This document shows, piece by piece, positions 10,882 through 21,948 of a DNA stretch of 64,000 nt. The notes below the pieces were generated by a model. The model was given only the letters and a program-made list of their open reading frames with translations, ran no database searches and was not told the DNA's origin. A program made the position numbers and the translations under genes. This DNA is from Diphasiastrum complanatum (Eukaryota; Streptophyta; Lycopodiopsida; Lycopodiales; Lycopodiaceae). Location: positions 18,310,668 to 18,374,667 of the forward strand of contig CM055111.1 of assembly GCA_029204225.1 (NCBI GenBank), in the 5' to 3' direction. The number at the start of each line of letters is the position of its first letter. Position 1 is the first letter of the stretch.

Positions 10882-11563
10882 TGTAAAAATTACAGCAAAT
10901 AAGGATCCTAAAACACTTGAAATGATGAGGGAAACAATAGATTATGATTTCATAAGATTAGCACAAGTTGAACCATCAAAATCCATCAAAAATCTATGCT
11001 TGAACCTCACTAAATGGCCCAAATCCTTGAAGAAGGATTCACACGTGTGAAAGTACGGCCTCCCACAGTCTGAGTACTGTACACCAGACCTACATTCAAT
11101 CCTATAATCATTAGTAATCACAAGTACTCAAACAATTATGAACATAGAGAGCAATTGCACCATTATGAGAGAAAAAACATGAAATTGCTTGATTAATTTT
11201 GGTGAGATATCATCACCTATATATACATGATCCATCACGGTTTTGGGCAGGTATGAGTAGCCCTAAACCTATCCCTAATGCTAATTTTTGTGGATCTTTC
11301 ATCCCTACCAAGTTAGGGTTGGAATCTTGGAGATCCCTCAACAATGCAAAAATTACCAAAAATAGCTCCTATTTTTTCTCCCTTGTATCTAAGCATAATT
11401 TGGACTCATTCCAAAGGTTCTAACACTTAGGTCTACTTGAGAACATCCTGATGAATGGAATCCTATGCTATTTGGCACGTGTGACAAGCCACATCATGAC
11501 CATCTAACTATTTACAAGTCATATGACCAAAACTAGTCAAGCTAGAATTGTGAATTTTTAACA
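10882..11563 (-). repeat. 5' LTR of element B (682 bp)
   Basis: On the minus strand it begins TGTTAAAAATTCACAATTC and ends TTTTTACA. The start matches the 19-base 3' LTR remnant at 6069-6087 over about its first 11 bases. It contains CACACGTGTG at 11040-11049. Confidence 0.92.
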
Positions 11564-12421
11564 GGGCATATGGTCGTCATCATCGCATTGAATCAATTGA
11601 TATGAAACGACGAACTTATGATTGTGGTGTGATGACATCCTTCCATCAAGAAAGCCGAAGTAGTGCTCGAGATCAAAGTCCAATTTCTAGAGAGCTTGAG
11701 TGTGTAGGAACCATACAAGCCATATATGAGGTGTGTTTTGGTGAAATGGGTAAATATTTGTTGTTTGACGTGAAATGGTTCAAAATCAACTATAGAGGAT
11801 CAAATGCAACTGTAAAAAACGATCGTAGTGGATTTTTTGCTATCGATTCAACCAAGACATTAAGCATGGACTTTTCAGACACGTTGGTGTTGCCTCGTCA
11901 TTGTGAACAGGTGTGCATGAATTTCACATTTTTTTCTTTTTGTCAATTGTGATCAATATTATATTAATCATCTACACTACTTTTTCATTACATCTATTTA
12001 TTGTGAATTAAAATGTGAGCATAACAAATATCTAATCCTAACATTGCTAAATGTGTAGGTATTTTTTCAACCAGATCGACTAAACAAAGATTGGTGGTAT
12101 GTTGTTCAAATTAGACCATGCTCGAGACATGTATTCAAAAATGCATATGTTGAGAATGAAATGGAAGATCTAAATTTGGACAACACAAGTATATATGATG
12201 AAGATGTACATATACCTTCGAGTTTTATAAATATTGAAAACCCAAGAATTGATTCTCATGATTCCGACAACTCAAATGATGAAGAGGACAACAATGATTC
12301 TTTGCATGAGGACAATATTGAGAGAGGTTTTGATTTTGATAGTGATGATGAAAATCATCTTAGCGGAGATGAGTTGCAAGATGTATTGGCTGATGAATTT
12401 GAATCTTGCGATGATAAATAA
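11564..12421 (+). pseudogene. DUF4216-type CACTA protein, 3' part, interrupted by element B
   Basis: An open frame starts at the LTR boundary of element B and runs to 11910. A GT-AG intron follows (11911-12058), and the same frame then continues at 12059 to the stop at 12421. The first exon has TYDCGVM and a YLLFDVKWFKI block, and the second has DWWYVVQIRP. This pattern is known from DUF4216 proteins attached to plant CACTA (En/Spm) transposases. The last 90 residues are strongly acidic (Asp/Glu/Asn rich). The 5' part of the gene is missing here and would lie beyond elements A and B to the left. A second copy with the same intron position is at 59331-60227. Confidence 0.75.
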
Positions 12422-13139
12422 AGTTTGTACATGTCACAAATAATTTTGTCATAAAATGATCCATTGTGGTCAATATATATTGTTTTCAAATTAAAATTAT
12501 TATATTTTTCTACGATGTTGCATTTCTAAAGTTTCATTTCAAACGCATCTCGCAATCACTTAGAATTAGAAAAATTTATCAATATTAATAGATATGTGAA
12601 CTAATTAAAATATATATGTGTTGATTATTTATATATTATAATTAAAAAACATCTTCTTTGAGATAATAATACACTTTGCCACAATATCGTTTGACTATTC
12701 ATTGATCTTTGCAAACACACAAAGGTGTATAACATTGCAATTGTTTTATCAACAAATTAGCTTAACAAGCTACCACACGGCTCTCAAATGTAAGGTACTT
12801 AGCATCCTCTCACATGCATATTAAGCTCACGCTTATATTTTTACCCATCAATACCATATTGAAAAAATTGTCAAATTTTGATTAATGTTTTTTTTCAATA
12901 TAGAAACACATCATAATGTCTATAAATACATAAGATAACATGTAATATTCAACTGATAGTAACTTTAATTCGTCAGAGCATAATAATTTGAGATTATGAT
13001 CATTTAACTTTTAGTCCACATTTTATTATAAGTATACACCTATTCAAAATATAAAAAAAAAAATTATTTGCTTTTAAATTAATCATAAAGTTGTTTTTTA
13101 CTAACTTATTATTCATAATAGATAAAAAAAAATTTACAT
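12422..13139. other. AT-rich sequence without a recognisable gene
   Basis: This stretch follows the DUF4216 stop codon. I see only AT-rich sequence with scattered stops in all frames. It may be the 3' flank of the CACTA-type element, but I found no terminal inverted repeat. Confidence 0.5.
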
Positions 13140-14765
13140 ACATAGCAATTTAACTCCTTCTTGAAGTTAGATGGATTTCCAGCATGTAATAAGGAAGTTA
13201 ATTCACCCTTCTTGCCCTAAAATGAAACCCTAGCCTAGATCCTAGATCTAGCCTTGGAAACAATAATGTATCTATATACAATTCTAAGACCTAATCTTAA
13301 CATCATAAATGAATCATATTCATGTTTAGAAAATGACTAATGGGCCCCTAAAGACGATGACATGGTCTATCACCATATCCAAGATAAAGCTTCTTTGATC
13401 TTGATCTCCTCCAATATGAATTGAAGAGTCTTGATTCTTCCTTGCACCTTTGCACTTGATTTCTTCCATGTTGAGTGAAGAGGCATGAACTTGAAACTTT
13501 CTCCTCCTTGATCTTGATGCTTCTCTTTGAAGGAAATCTGATGTCTCCATGTCTTGTGAAAGTCACATTGATCAAGATCACAAAACATGTACTTGCCACT
13601 ATTACCAAGATCTATCATGCTAAAATGACTAGTCCACAAACCATCAAAAGTAAGCATGATTTTCCTAATCTTGTAATTACAAGTGATCTTGAACTTCATG
13701 AGGCTACATACTTGCTTATGGATATAAGTGTCCTTCGAGGATGTTTCACTTATTCTCATAATAAGCTTACAATTTTCCTCTCCAAAAGAAAAAACACATG
13801 TTTCAAAACAATGAGTGATTAACTCATTCTTGCTCTTCCTAAATATGAGAGCACTCATTTGATCAAACAACCAATTTACTCTTGATTGGTTCATAACAAT
13901 TTTTAGATCACTAAGACATAAAAACTTGTTCTCAAATGAGTCATTACACATTTTATCTTCAACTTCCTTCTTGATGAAGCCCTCAAGTTGCCTCATGTAG
14001 TTCTCATAGCATACCTCGGTATGCCTCATGTAGATCTCATAGCAAAATGATTCATCAAGCATTGAAGTAAGAAAAGTGTTGAAAGTGAATGGTTGAGAAT
14101 CTTCCCCTTGATTACCTTTGCCAAGATAAGTGAGCCTTGAAGGCCCGGCCCTTGCCTTTGTGGATCTTCTTGGAGCACTTGACCTTTGAGATGGATCCTC
14201 AAGATGAAGTGAAAACTACTTTCAAACAAATCTTGCCAAGAAATGGATTTGATTTCTCTAGAAACTCACTAAGGTCTCTTTCTTGTAGTGTTTCACTCAA
14301 ATTAGATTTGTAATCCAACAAATGGACTTATAATCTCAGTTCTAGCACTCTCTCACAAATTTGGAATGAAGATAAGATGATGTGAAATCTACTTACAATC
14401 AAATCTTGCCAATTTTGGCTATTTTTGGACAAAAAAATGACAATCTCTTTCTTCTTTGGTGTACTTTCAAGACTTGTTTTTAACCTTAATAGAACCTGAA
14501 CTCAGCCTAGATTAATTAGATTCCATGAAACAAATTCAAATCTAATCAATGGCAAATGATCTTGGTAGATTATCCTAGTATTTCCACCAAAAATTACACC
14601 AACAGCTCACAAATTGAATTTACAGTGACCAAATGAATGTAGTGCATTTAATGCTGGTTTAGAAGTGCCCACATGTGGGAACAGTACATAATTTGATCCT
14701 AAAGAAGTTTGGGATCAATTCCTACCACCTCAAAAGTTTTTAGAAGAATTTAAGTCTTGCGCTTT
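13140..14765 (-). mobile_element. Copia remnant C, internally deleted
   Basis: The right part (14225-14745) matches the leader of copia H at 30175-30620 over several hundred bases, including the shared stretch with AATCCAACAAATGGACTTAT. A short piece near 14100-14190 encodes the copia linker motif PSRLTY ahead of RT. The left edge (about 13145-13260) matches, in reverse, the LTRs at 29081 and 33484. Most of gag, protease, integrase and RT is missing. What remains is a leader, a chimeric frame and part of a 3' LTR. Confidence 0.75.
13370..14062 (-). CDS. Chimeric 230-aa frame inside copia remnant C
   Basis: The N-terminal part resembles the copia RT block EEIYMRxPEGFI: it reads NYMRQLEGFIKKEVEDKM, preceded by a second, partial copy (CYEIYMRH). 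The following 180 residues match nothing I recognise. They have several Cys (for example CFETCVFSFGEENC) and a basic C-terminus. The frame is uninterrupted, which is unusual for a remnant, but it may be open by chance after deletion. It lies between the PSRLTY linker and an LTR fragment, where RT and RNase H should be. Confidence 0.4.
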   Translation of the reverse strand: MLDESFCYEIYMRHTEVCYENYMRQLEGFIKKEVEDKMCNDSFENKFLCLSDLKIVMNQSRVNWLFDQMSALIFRKSKNELITHCFETCVFSFGEENCKLIMRISETSSKDTYIHKQVCSLMKFKITCNYKIRKIMLTFDGLWTSHFSMIDLGNSGKYMFCDLDQCDFHKTWRHQISFKEKHQDQGGESFKFMPLHSTWKKSSAKVQGRIKTLQFILEEIKIKEALSWIW

Positions 14766-15589
14766 GGCAAATTCTATACGAGCTCATAAGTCAATTTCAT
14801 TTGAAGGGCGTCTAAGAATCTTTCTGCTTGCAATGTGAGGTAATTATCAATTTTTGAAATGCATTGGGAAATTTTCTCATTAGCATAAGTAATATCAATG
14901 TTGGCCTCCTGATTTTGGCACTCGGACAGTTCTCATATCGTCTTCGTGTTGTACCTGACAGTTGTTGTAATGACATGGAGACAAATTATCATGTAGCATC
15001 TTATGCAATATATTCTAGTCCAATATTCTAATTGGGAAAACTAGGTTGTTCTGAGAAAGTATTAAGTTCAAGACAATCTTCTATTAGGAACAATTGAGTC
15101 CCATATGTGCAAATTTTGCATATTGTTATGTAGAATTTAGAAACGAGGAGGAAGAATGCCATATGTTGCTTGCATCGATACTTTTGAAATTCGAAACGAG
15201 CGTCTAACCGATTGATGAATGGCTTTCTTCAGTTCTACATTATAAGCTGCTGCAAGGCATATTGACTGTATCTCTTAGTTTTGTTTGAATAAACTCATGA
15301 CTGTGATTTGTGCCATTTCGAGATGCAATGCTTCGGCCCGCCATTTGCTTTTAGGTCACTCTCACTCTCTACGTCATTATATACAAGATCGTTTATTCCT
15401 TCTAATCTTCGCCCTTCTTCTTCTTTATTTTTGTTATAGTTGGGAATTCTCATCTCGGTTCTGGTTTGCCTATAAGCTTTTTAGTAGTTTAAGTTGGGAA
15501 TTTGCGTTGCGTAAGTGTGTCAAACAACAACTGACACCATATTTAACGTATTTAATGCTTTGGGACAAGTAGAGAACTCCTCTTATTTT
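14766..15589. other. No recognisable gene
   Basis: The only sizeable frame (15285-15572, +) is hydrophobic, has no recognisable domain, and lies in sequence with stops in the neighbouring frames. I see no reliable gene. Confidence 0.4.
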
Positions 15590-16070
15590 TAGTACCCTGC
15601 GCACGCGTCAGGGTGGGCCAGGCAGGGAGGTTTTTATTTTTTATTTTTTAAACTGCTTGCCCTGGTGCCACGTGTCGGGCACCAAGGTTTATACCATAAG
15701 CAAATCTTTGAGATAAACTTGTACCTATATATAACTGAACCCACCTGCTTATTCACATGTGTGCAGGTGGGTGTGAAGCAGCCCAGTGCCACCTGGGCCT
15801 GCTCGACGCCACCCACCTGGCGCTGGTGCCCCTGCCCGGTGCCACCTTGGCGCTGCCTGCCCGGCGCCACCTGGGCCTGCTGGGCGCTGCCTGCCTGGCG
15901 CCACCTGGGCCTGCCCGGCGCCACCCAACTGCCTGCCCGACGCCACCCACCTGGTGTCGGTGCCCCTGCCCGGTGCCACCTGGGCCTTGCCTGCCCCCTG
16001 GTGCCACGACGCCCACCTGCGCCTTTTTGGCCAGCCCCTGGCTGGCGCACCCTGACGCGCCAGGGTGCTA
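15590..16070. mobile_element. GC-rich minisatellite element with about 33-bp terminal inverted repeats
   Basis: The left end reads TAGTACCCTGCGCACGCGTC and continues CAGGGTGGGCCAGG. The right end, on the other strand, reads TAGCACCCTGGCGCGTC and continues CAGGGTGCGCCAGCCAGG. The two ends are therefore near-perfect inverted repeats, and each also holds an ACCCTG...CAGGGT palindrome. Between about 15770 and 16030 lies a degenerate tandem array of GCCACCTGGGCCTGC-like units, far richer in G+C than its surroundings. Overlapping long frames on both strands are a by-product of this composition. I could not identify a target duplication, so the family is unassigned. It resembles a MITE carrying a minisatellite. 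Confidence 0.6.
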
Positions 16071-17239
16071 CAATTATGTGGAGCCCAAGTAGAGTTGGCT
16101 ACATTTATCTATATAGGAAAACTAATTATTTTCTTGATATAGGAAAATACTTATTCTAGCAAATTCTTGGTCAAAATTTTCCTATATAGGAAAAGTTTTC
16201 CTATATTGTCAACCTAGGAACTCTTTCATTTTTCCTAGTGCATGCACAGTTCCTAGTTATGTGTATTTCATTCTAGGAAAACTCTTTTTTTTCCCTATAT
16301 AGGAACTGATCAAAAGTTGCTTGTGTATATATCGCGCTCAAGGTGGAAACCCATGGGTTTTTGCTTGTTCTTTAACTTCCGCTCTGCAAATATTTCGAGC
16401 AAAAGTCCGCGAAATTGAATGCAAAGCGTTTAAATGCCGTTCAGTTAGCCATATTAACTGTCCTCAGCGCTTTTTGGGAGATATGCAATCTATGCATCAG
16501 TTCTAGTGATTGGGGCTTAGATTCCACAACACTAGCTCAACATTTGCCATGGTTTTTATTGATCTACAATGGTCTCGTCTGTGGTGGACTATGCAGCTAG
16601 TTGGAAATACGAGCTCTGCGTGGTGTGAATGTATCCGTCACCACTTTCATTTACATGACTATTCCAGTCAGGGGTGCACTTTTCTCTACACTTCTCCGAC
16701 ACAAATCTGCAAACGGTCTTGAACTTTTGGGAGGACCGATGGTTCTGCTAGCAACTATGTGGAACAACAAAATGACATCTCGAAAACCTACCAATCGCTC
16801 TCAACTGTACCAAACAGATATGGGCCTTAAGATACAGAAGAGAGAAAATGGCCACCTAAATTTTTGCCAGAATCTTTCCAGACCGGATCATGGCTATTTG
16901 ATGCAAAATGTCCTAGTATCGACCCTCCTCAGTGCTGATCATCTTCCATGAGTCATGTTGATATCTCAAATAAAATCTCCGTTCTATACTGCTCAAACCG
17001 AGAGGCTTGTTAAAGACGTAGATTTCATGATTCATGATTCAGAAGAACACGGATTGTCTATCCGTATTTACTAACTCTTTCAAACCTCCACAATACAGTA
17101 CCAGAGTTCATAATCCGGCAGTAGATGTTGGATCTCCATCTTTTTAGGGCACTGAAGAACATGTCTATGATATTGGCAAATGAGTGCTCAAAAATCTGTT
17201 CGCGAAATATTGCGTAGTTCAGTTAAATACATAGAAGTA
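16071..17239. other. No recognisable gene; CCTATATAGG palindromes
   Basis: From 16100 to 16310 the motif CCTATATAGG recurs, once as the perfect 18-base palindrome TTTTCCTATATAGGAAAA near 16180. From 16320 to 17090 there are frames of 60-116 codons that overlap in several frames, with no domain I recognise. A decayed host gene fragment is possible but not supported. Confidence 0.4.
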
Positions 17240-17602
17240 ATAGGCCCCCGGGTGTGGTGGTTGGGTTGGGTTGGTTACGTACATTCCCATTACCTTCCTT
17301 GCTCACATGTGGGTGGATATCCCGGCCGCTTTAACCCATTGGGACTTACGAGCACGGCCCTTGAGCGTGCGAGGGGTTTGGCGTCGGTGCGCCCCCCAGT
17401 GGCTGACGGGTGTCCGCAGGGGGGTGCCCACCAAAATTTGAGGTGTGGCTGGCATGAAGGTTTTCAACAGGCAGCCCCAGGCCACGGGCACCCACGGTGC
17501 CGAGCCGTGGTCTCGGACAGGGCGGGTGGCCCAGGGCAGCCTGCAGGTGGTGTCGGGAAGGGCGGGTGGCGCTGGGCACCTAGGTACACACACACACACA
17601 CA
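17240..17602. repeat. GC-rich island ending in a (CA)n microsatellite
   Basis: Base composition changes sharply at about 17240 and returns to AT-rich after 17602. The block ends with about nine CA dinucleotides (17585-17602). Long frames on both strands reflect the composition. I find no inverted repeats like those at 15590-16070. Confidence 0.5.
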
Positions 17603-18999
17603 TGCTAGCGATTAGGTGCATTTCTATATATATTCCCTCCCCTTACCTTGTAGAAATGCTTATGGAATATAAATTGGCTACCTGGACACATGGCGTTCAG
17701 GCAGCCAGTTTTAAAAAAAAACAAAAAAAAGAAAACATGTGGTCAGGAGGGCACTGGGGCCAAACCGCCATATGTGCGGCCCGTGCTCGCAAGATGCATG
17801 GGGCCAAAGTCTCTTTAAAATAAAAGTAGCATAAAATAGATAGAATTAGAGGCGGTGTTAGCTTTTTGACGGAATGAGTTTCTCAGGAATATGCCAATAA
17901 AAGCTCGACTACGAGCTCGAAGGTTGTTAGGATGTCTTGCAGGGCAGGAAATTGTCTCCAAGTTCTCTTTCCATTTCCACTAGCTTTAATATCCAATTTT
18001 CTACTCTGTCATAGGTTAACCTGAACTCTGTATCTGCTTCTATGTAGTCAATCCCCTCTAGGCACAACCGAAGTTATAAGAGCCTGCCATATTCGTAAAC
18101 GATAATATGATGATGGGTGTCCAACAATGCCGGTATGGAGTTCCGAGTAAGGCAGTGATGTTAAATCTCAACAAAGAGCAGTTCTCTCCTTCAATCCATT
18201 TATAATCTATCAAACTTGTTTACACGAGTCTTTTTGTGAAGCATACGCCTTTTTAGCATCAGATCTTATGCTACGTTTATGCTTTTCTATTACAAGTAAG
18301 TTTTGTACAAGCATGGTTATTTTAGAGTATTTATATTGTTATGGTATGGGGATTTTTTTTGGGGTGGAGAGGAGTTTTGCAATGCTCTTCCGCCTAGGCA
18401 TAAAGAAAGGCCCTTCCCTACTGTCAAATAAGCGAGAAGTATTTTGTTTATTTTAAAATTTCAAAAAATTGTAGTGACAATTTGCACAAATTTTTGTATG
18501 AAAGGGTATGTGCAAAAAGGTTGTGATATTGTGAACATTGTTATTTCAAAAAATTGCCTTTGATATGGACTTAATAATCTCTTTGTTAATCGAAACTCTA
18601 ATTTCATAATAGGTAGAAAATTGTGGAGAATTTGGGTTACACTTGCAAGTGTGTGTCCTTGGAGAGAGAGACTTCCTTGGGCTTGGGACTTGACACTTTG
18701 CAAGTAAATGTGTGCGAGTTATGCGAGCTTATGATTTGCTAAATCACATATTTTAACAATCTCCAAATTGTAGGATATTGTGTTTGTTGAAAATCAATTG
18801 CACAGTTAGACTCATTTACGAATATATATTTGTATTGATAATGTTGCATATTATAAAGATGTGAAATAGCATAAATATAACATCATTTGTAACCCTATTC
18901 TACAATTCTAAGTTGCATTCAAACAACCCAATGAAGTTTGAAATTCTATTTATTAGGCTTGAATTCAAAAAGAGGAGCAGACATAGTCGTTTGATTAAC
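17603..18999. other. No recognisable gene
   Basis: This is AT-rich sequence with only short frames. Nothing in it matches a domain or RNA gene that I recognise. Confidence 0.45.
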
Positions 19000-19390
19000 A
19001 ACCAACAACCTTAAGATGTCAAGACCTTGACATCACATAGAACAGCTCTTGTTAACTTAGTATTGGTTGGTAAATAAACATCTCTTCATTCACATCGAAG
19101 CCTTTTAATCTCAAGTAAACATAATATATTTGCTTACATTTGGTGTATTTTTGTTTTTGTTTTTGATGATTTTCTATTAATCCATGCATTTGCAAGAGGG
19201 CTCTTTTGAAATCATAATATTGTATGTCATCCCAGTTGCATCACTATTAAAACTTTCAATGACATACAAATCGGACAAACTTGATTTTCGTCTCATCTTG
19301 TTTCGATTACAACCATTACCAACTTGTTGTTTTGATATGTGTGGACTTGGATTAGGTACGATTGCAATGTTGTCATTAGCATCCAAGGAA
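19000..19390 (-). pseudogene. SWIM zinc-finger protein fragment
   Basis: The minus strand encodes a stretch with YNIMISKEPSCKCMD and then, after a stop and a frame change, TKCKQIYYVYLRLKGFDV. SWIM fingers have the form CxC...CxH and are typically followed by hydrophobic residues as in CKHIYYVxLK. Here the last ligand His is replaced by Gln (CKQ). Upstream the fragment ends at the outer edge of the copia D LTR near 19414, so that insertion probably removed the rest. SWIM domains occur in plant MULE/FAR1-type transposases and in some host proteins, and I cannot tell which this was. Confidence 0.5.
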
Positions 19391-19413
19391 GCCTCTGGCT
19401 CATTCTAACATAT

Positions 19414-19691
19414 TGTTTCACTTAGAATTTGCTTCAAACAGGAACAGAGATCATGTTACATAGTAACACAGACAGAAAACACTCTCCACACCAAGCTCAC
19501 GTAGCAACTGTATTTCTCAAAATGAAAATACACTATACTTCACTCAGGCAACCCATGCATGACCCAGGTTGCCGTTGACAGGACGCGTGTCCCGTCGCCT
19601 CGTGGCGAGGCCAACTGATCCTTATCTACTGATAGGAGCCACAATACAGTAACACAGTGATTCTACTTTAATTCTAACTCTCTCCCTTAAA
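19414..19691 (-). repeat. 3' LTR of copia D (about 280 bp)
   Basis: On the minus strand a purine tract (AAGGGAGAG) is followed by TTAGAATTAAAG, which lacks the expected TG. The LTR runs to about AAGTGAAACA. It is short for a copia LTR. Boundaries are approximate. Confidence 0.55.
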
Positions 19692-20820
19692 TTAGAGTAT
19701 ACTTTCTATACAGTCATATACATAGCTTTAAAGTCAACAAACTTTAAGTACAGAAAGCTTTGATTTCAACTTATGAAACTTTTTTCTAACAAGTGGCTTA
19801 GTGAAAATATCAGCTAGTTGTTCGTTCGTACTACAATGAATAACATGAATTTCACGACTCAACAGCCTCTCACGTATAAAGCGATACTAAATCTCAATGT
19901 GTTTGGTTCTCGCATGGAACACTAGATTCTTTGCTAGCTGAATGCCACTTTGACTGTCGCTATGTGTAGTTGTGGGATTCTCCTGTTTCATGCCAATTTC
20001 TTCCAAGATTTGCCTCAACCATATAGCTTCTTGTGCTGCACTACACATTGCCTGACTGCTTCTGTGGTGGATAAAGAAAATGTACTTTGCTTTTTGCTAG
20101 ACCAAGAAAAGCACCTGCCATAAAGCTGGAATACATACCCTGTGGTGGATCTACGACCATCATAGTCACCTCCCCAATCTGCATCCATATAGCCACATAA
20201 CTCAGGTAAACCCTCATGCTTCCTGTAAGCCAAGCCATAATCTAAAGTGCCTTTGACATAACGCAAAATGCGCTTAGCTGCCTTCCAATGCATCTCCATA
20301 GGTGCTAACATAAATTGACTTACAATACCAACAACATAGCATATATCTGGTCTAGTCGTGGTAAGGTAAATCAAGCTCCCTACTAACTGCCTATACAACG
20401 TAGCATCAAATGGCTGTGACTCGTCAAGCTGAGAAAGCTTTTTACCCGGTTCAATAGGAGTATTCACTGACTTGCAATCCTTCAACCTGAATCTGTGTAG
20501 CAACTCTCTGACATACTTCACATGTGCTAAATCCAGTTCATGTCCTTTTTGCCACACCTCCACTCCAAGGCAATAATGTATTAGGCTGAGGTCTGTCATC
20601 TCAAATTGTTTCATGAGGTCTTTCTTGATCATGTCTATCATCTCTTGATTATTTCCTGTGATAATCAAGTCATCAACATAAAGAGCAATCAAAGTAACCA
20701 TACCATCAAAGCATAAGACATAAAGATTTGGATCAGAATGTGTTCTCACCATCTCCTTAGAATGAAGGTAGCTCGGCTTCCACATCAGAAGAGTTCTGCG
20801 GGTTCAGTGGCAAACCACAG
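19692..20820 (-). pseudogene. Copia D: RT C-terminal part, RNase H and pol tail
   Basis: The longest open part (20015-20785) encodes the second half of RT, with ALYVDDLIITG, and RNase H with GYMDADWGGD and SLSTTEA. Past a frameshift near 20020 the tail continues with LAKNLVFHARTKHIEI and LADIFTKPL, then reaches the LTR. Everything upstream of the RT palm (gag, protease, integrase) is absent. The 5' edge near 20790-20830 meets copia E in head-to-head arrangement. Confidence 0.85.
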
Positions 20821-20829
20821 ACTTTCGAG

Positions 20830-21948
20830 GAGGTGATTGAAGGTCCAGAAAAGGACAGATGGATCCAAGCATGAACAAAGAGATAGAGTCCATGAGGAAG
20901 AACTAGGTATGGACGCTGGTGCCGCTTTTTCTCAGAGATACGGTATTGACTACCCTGAAACCTTCTCTCCTGTCATCAAACATTCGTCCCTATGTCTGTT
21001 ATTTGCATATGCAGCAGCTTATGACCTCAAGATCCACATTGTGAATGAGAAGACAGCCTTTTTGCATGGCGAATTAGGCGAAGAGGTCTACATGGATCAA
21101 CCCCCAGGATATGTCTCGAATTCACTTCCTGACTATGCATGCAGAATGCATAGAAGAATCTATAGTCTGAAACAATCAGCCCGACAATGGTATAAGAAGA
21201 AAGATCAATCCCTGAAATCATTAGGATTCAAGCCTCTCTTGGCTGATTCCAATGTATATGTCAGAGTTACAGATGGGCAGATCATCATTGTGGCTATGTA
21301 TGTGGATGACACTCTGATAAGTGAGCAGCTAATTGTTGAAGTAAACGCAGACACCTCGAAACATTTTGAGATCGTGGATCTGGGAGAAGCCAGGTGTTAC
21401 CTAGGCTTGCAAATTGAAAGGGACTATGAGGGAGTTAAGTTATACCTTCACCAGTCCAGATACACCCAGAAGATCCTAGAGGACTTTGGGATGCTGAACT
21501 GCAAAGGAGCGAACACTCCAATGCTCGCAGGGACGGTGCCGACGAATGATGACTATCCAAAGCTTGAGGAAGAGAGAGAACAGATGCAGCTCACACCTTA
21601 GAGGAAGCTAATAGGATCACTGATGTACCTTGGTGACAATATACGTCCTGATATTGCTTATGCAGTATTTAGGATAAGCCAATTCTGCACAAATCTAGGC
21701 TCGACACATTGGAAGATTGCAAAATGAATTTTGCAATATCTTCAATTAACGAGGGATTATGGCTTGTGTTATTGTCGTGGCGCAGGCTTCATGATACTTT
21801 TCTACAGCGACGCTAGCTGGGCATCTCTCAAGGACGACTGTAAAAGCGTCTCGGGAGGATGCACCATCGCATCAGGAGCAGCAGTTCTCTGGGTCAGCAA
21901 GAAGCAGACCGTTGTAGTCCAGTCATCCTGTGAAGCAGAATATGTTGC
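20830..21948 (+). pseudogene. Copia E: RT and partial RNase H
   Basis: The fragment starts in the region before RT (TFEEVIEGPEKDRW), jumps to RYGIDYPETFSPVIKHSS by deletion, and carries the RT palm with AMYVDDTLIS and the LGLQIERD block. A stop at 21601 and another near 21727 interrupt the frame. RNase H runs to SSCEAEYVA and is then fused directly to LTR sequence at about 21949, so the RNase H C-terminus and the 5' half of the 3' LTR are deleted. Codons and LTR show that it belongs with element L rather than with A or B. Confidence 0.85.

Larger units (their letters stand above)
6069..11563 (-). mobile_element. Copia element B, nearly complete, its 3' LTR split by element A
   Basis: Read on the minus strand, B has a full 682-bp 5' LTR (10882-11563), a primer-binding site (10871-10881), a long leader, one 1322-aa frame, a purine tract (6088-6100) and the first 19 bases of a 3' LTR (6069-6087, TGTTAAAAATT...). 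There it is cut by the end of element A, so A landed in B's 3' LTR and the rest of that LTR should lie left of the window. On the right, B's 5' LTR abuts an open DUF4216 frame, so B itself is inserted in a CACTA-type gene. Confidence 0.92.

Noticed and set aside
15634-16159. Several overlapping long frames on both strands
   Set aside because: They are a product of the GC-rich tandem array, where stop codons are rare in all frames.
17180-17608. 142-codon frame and its antisense frames
   Set aside because: Same reason as for the first GC-rich island; no domain and no codon bias favouring one frame.
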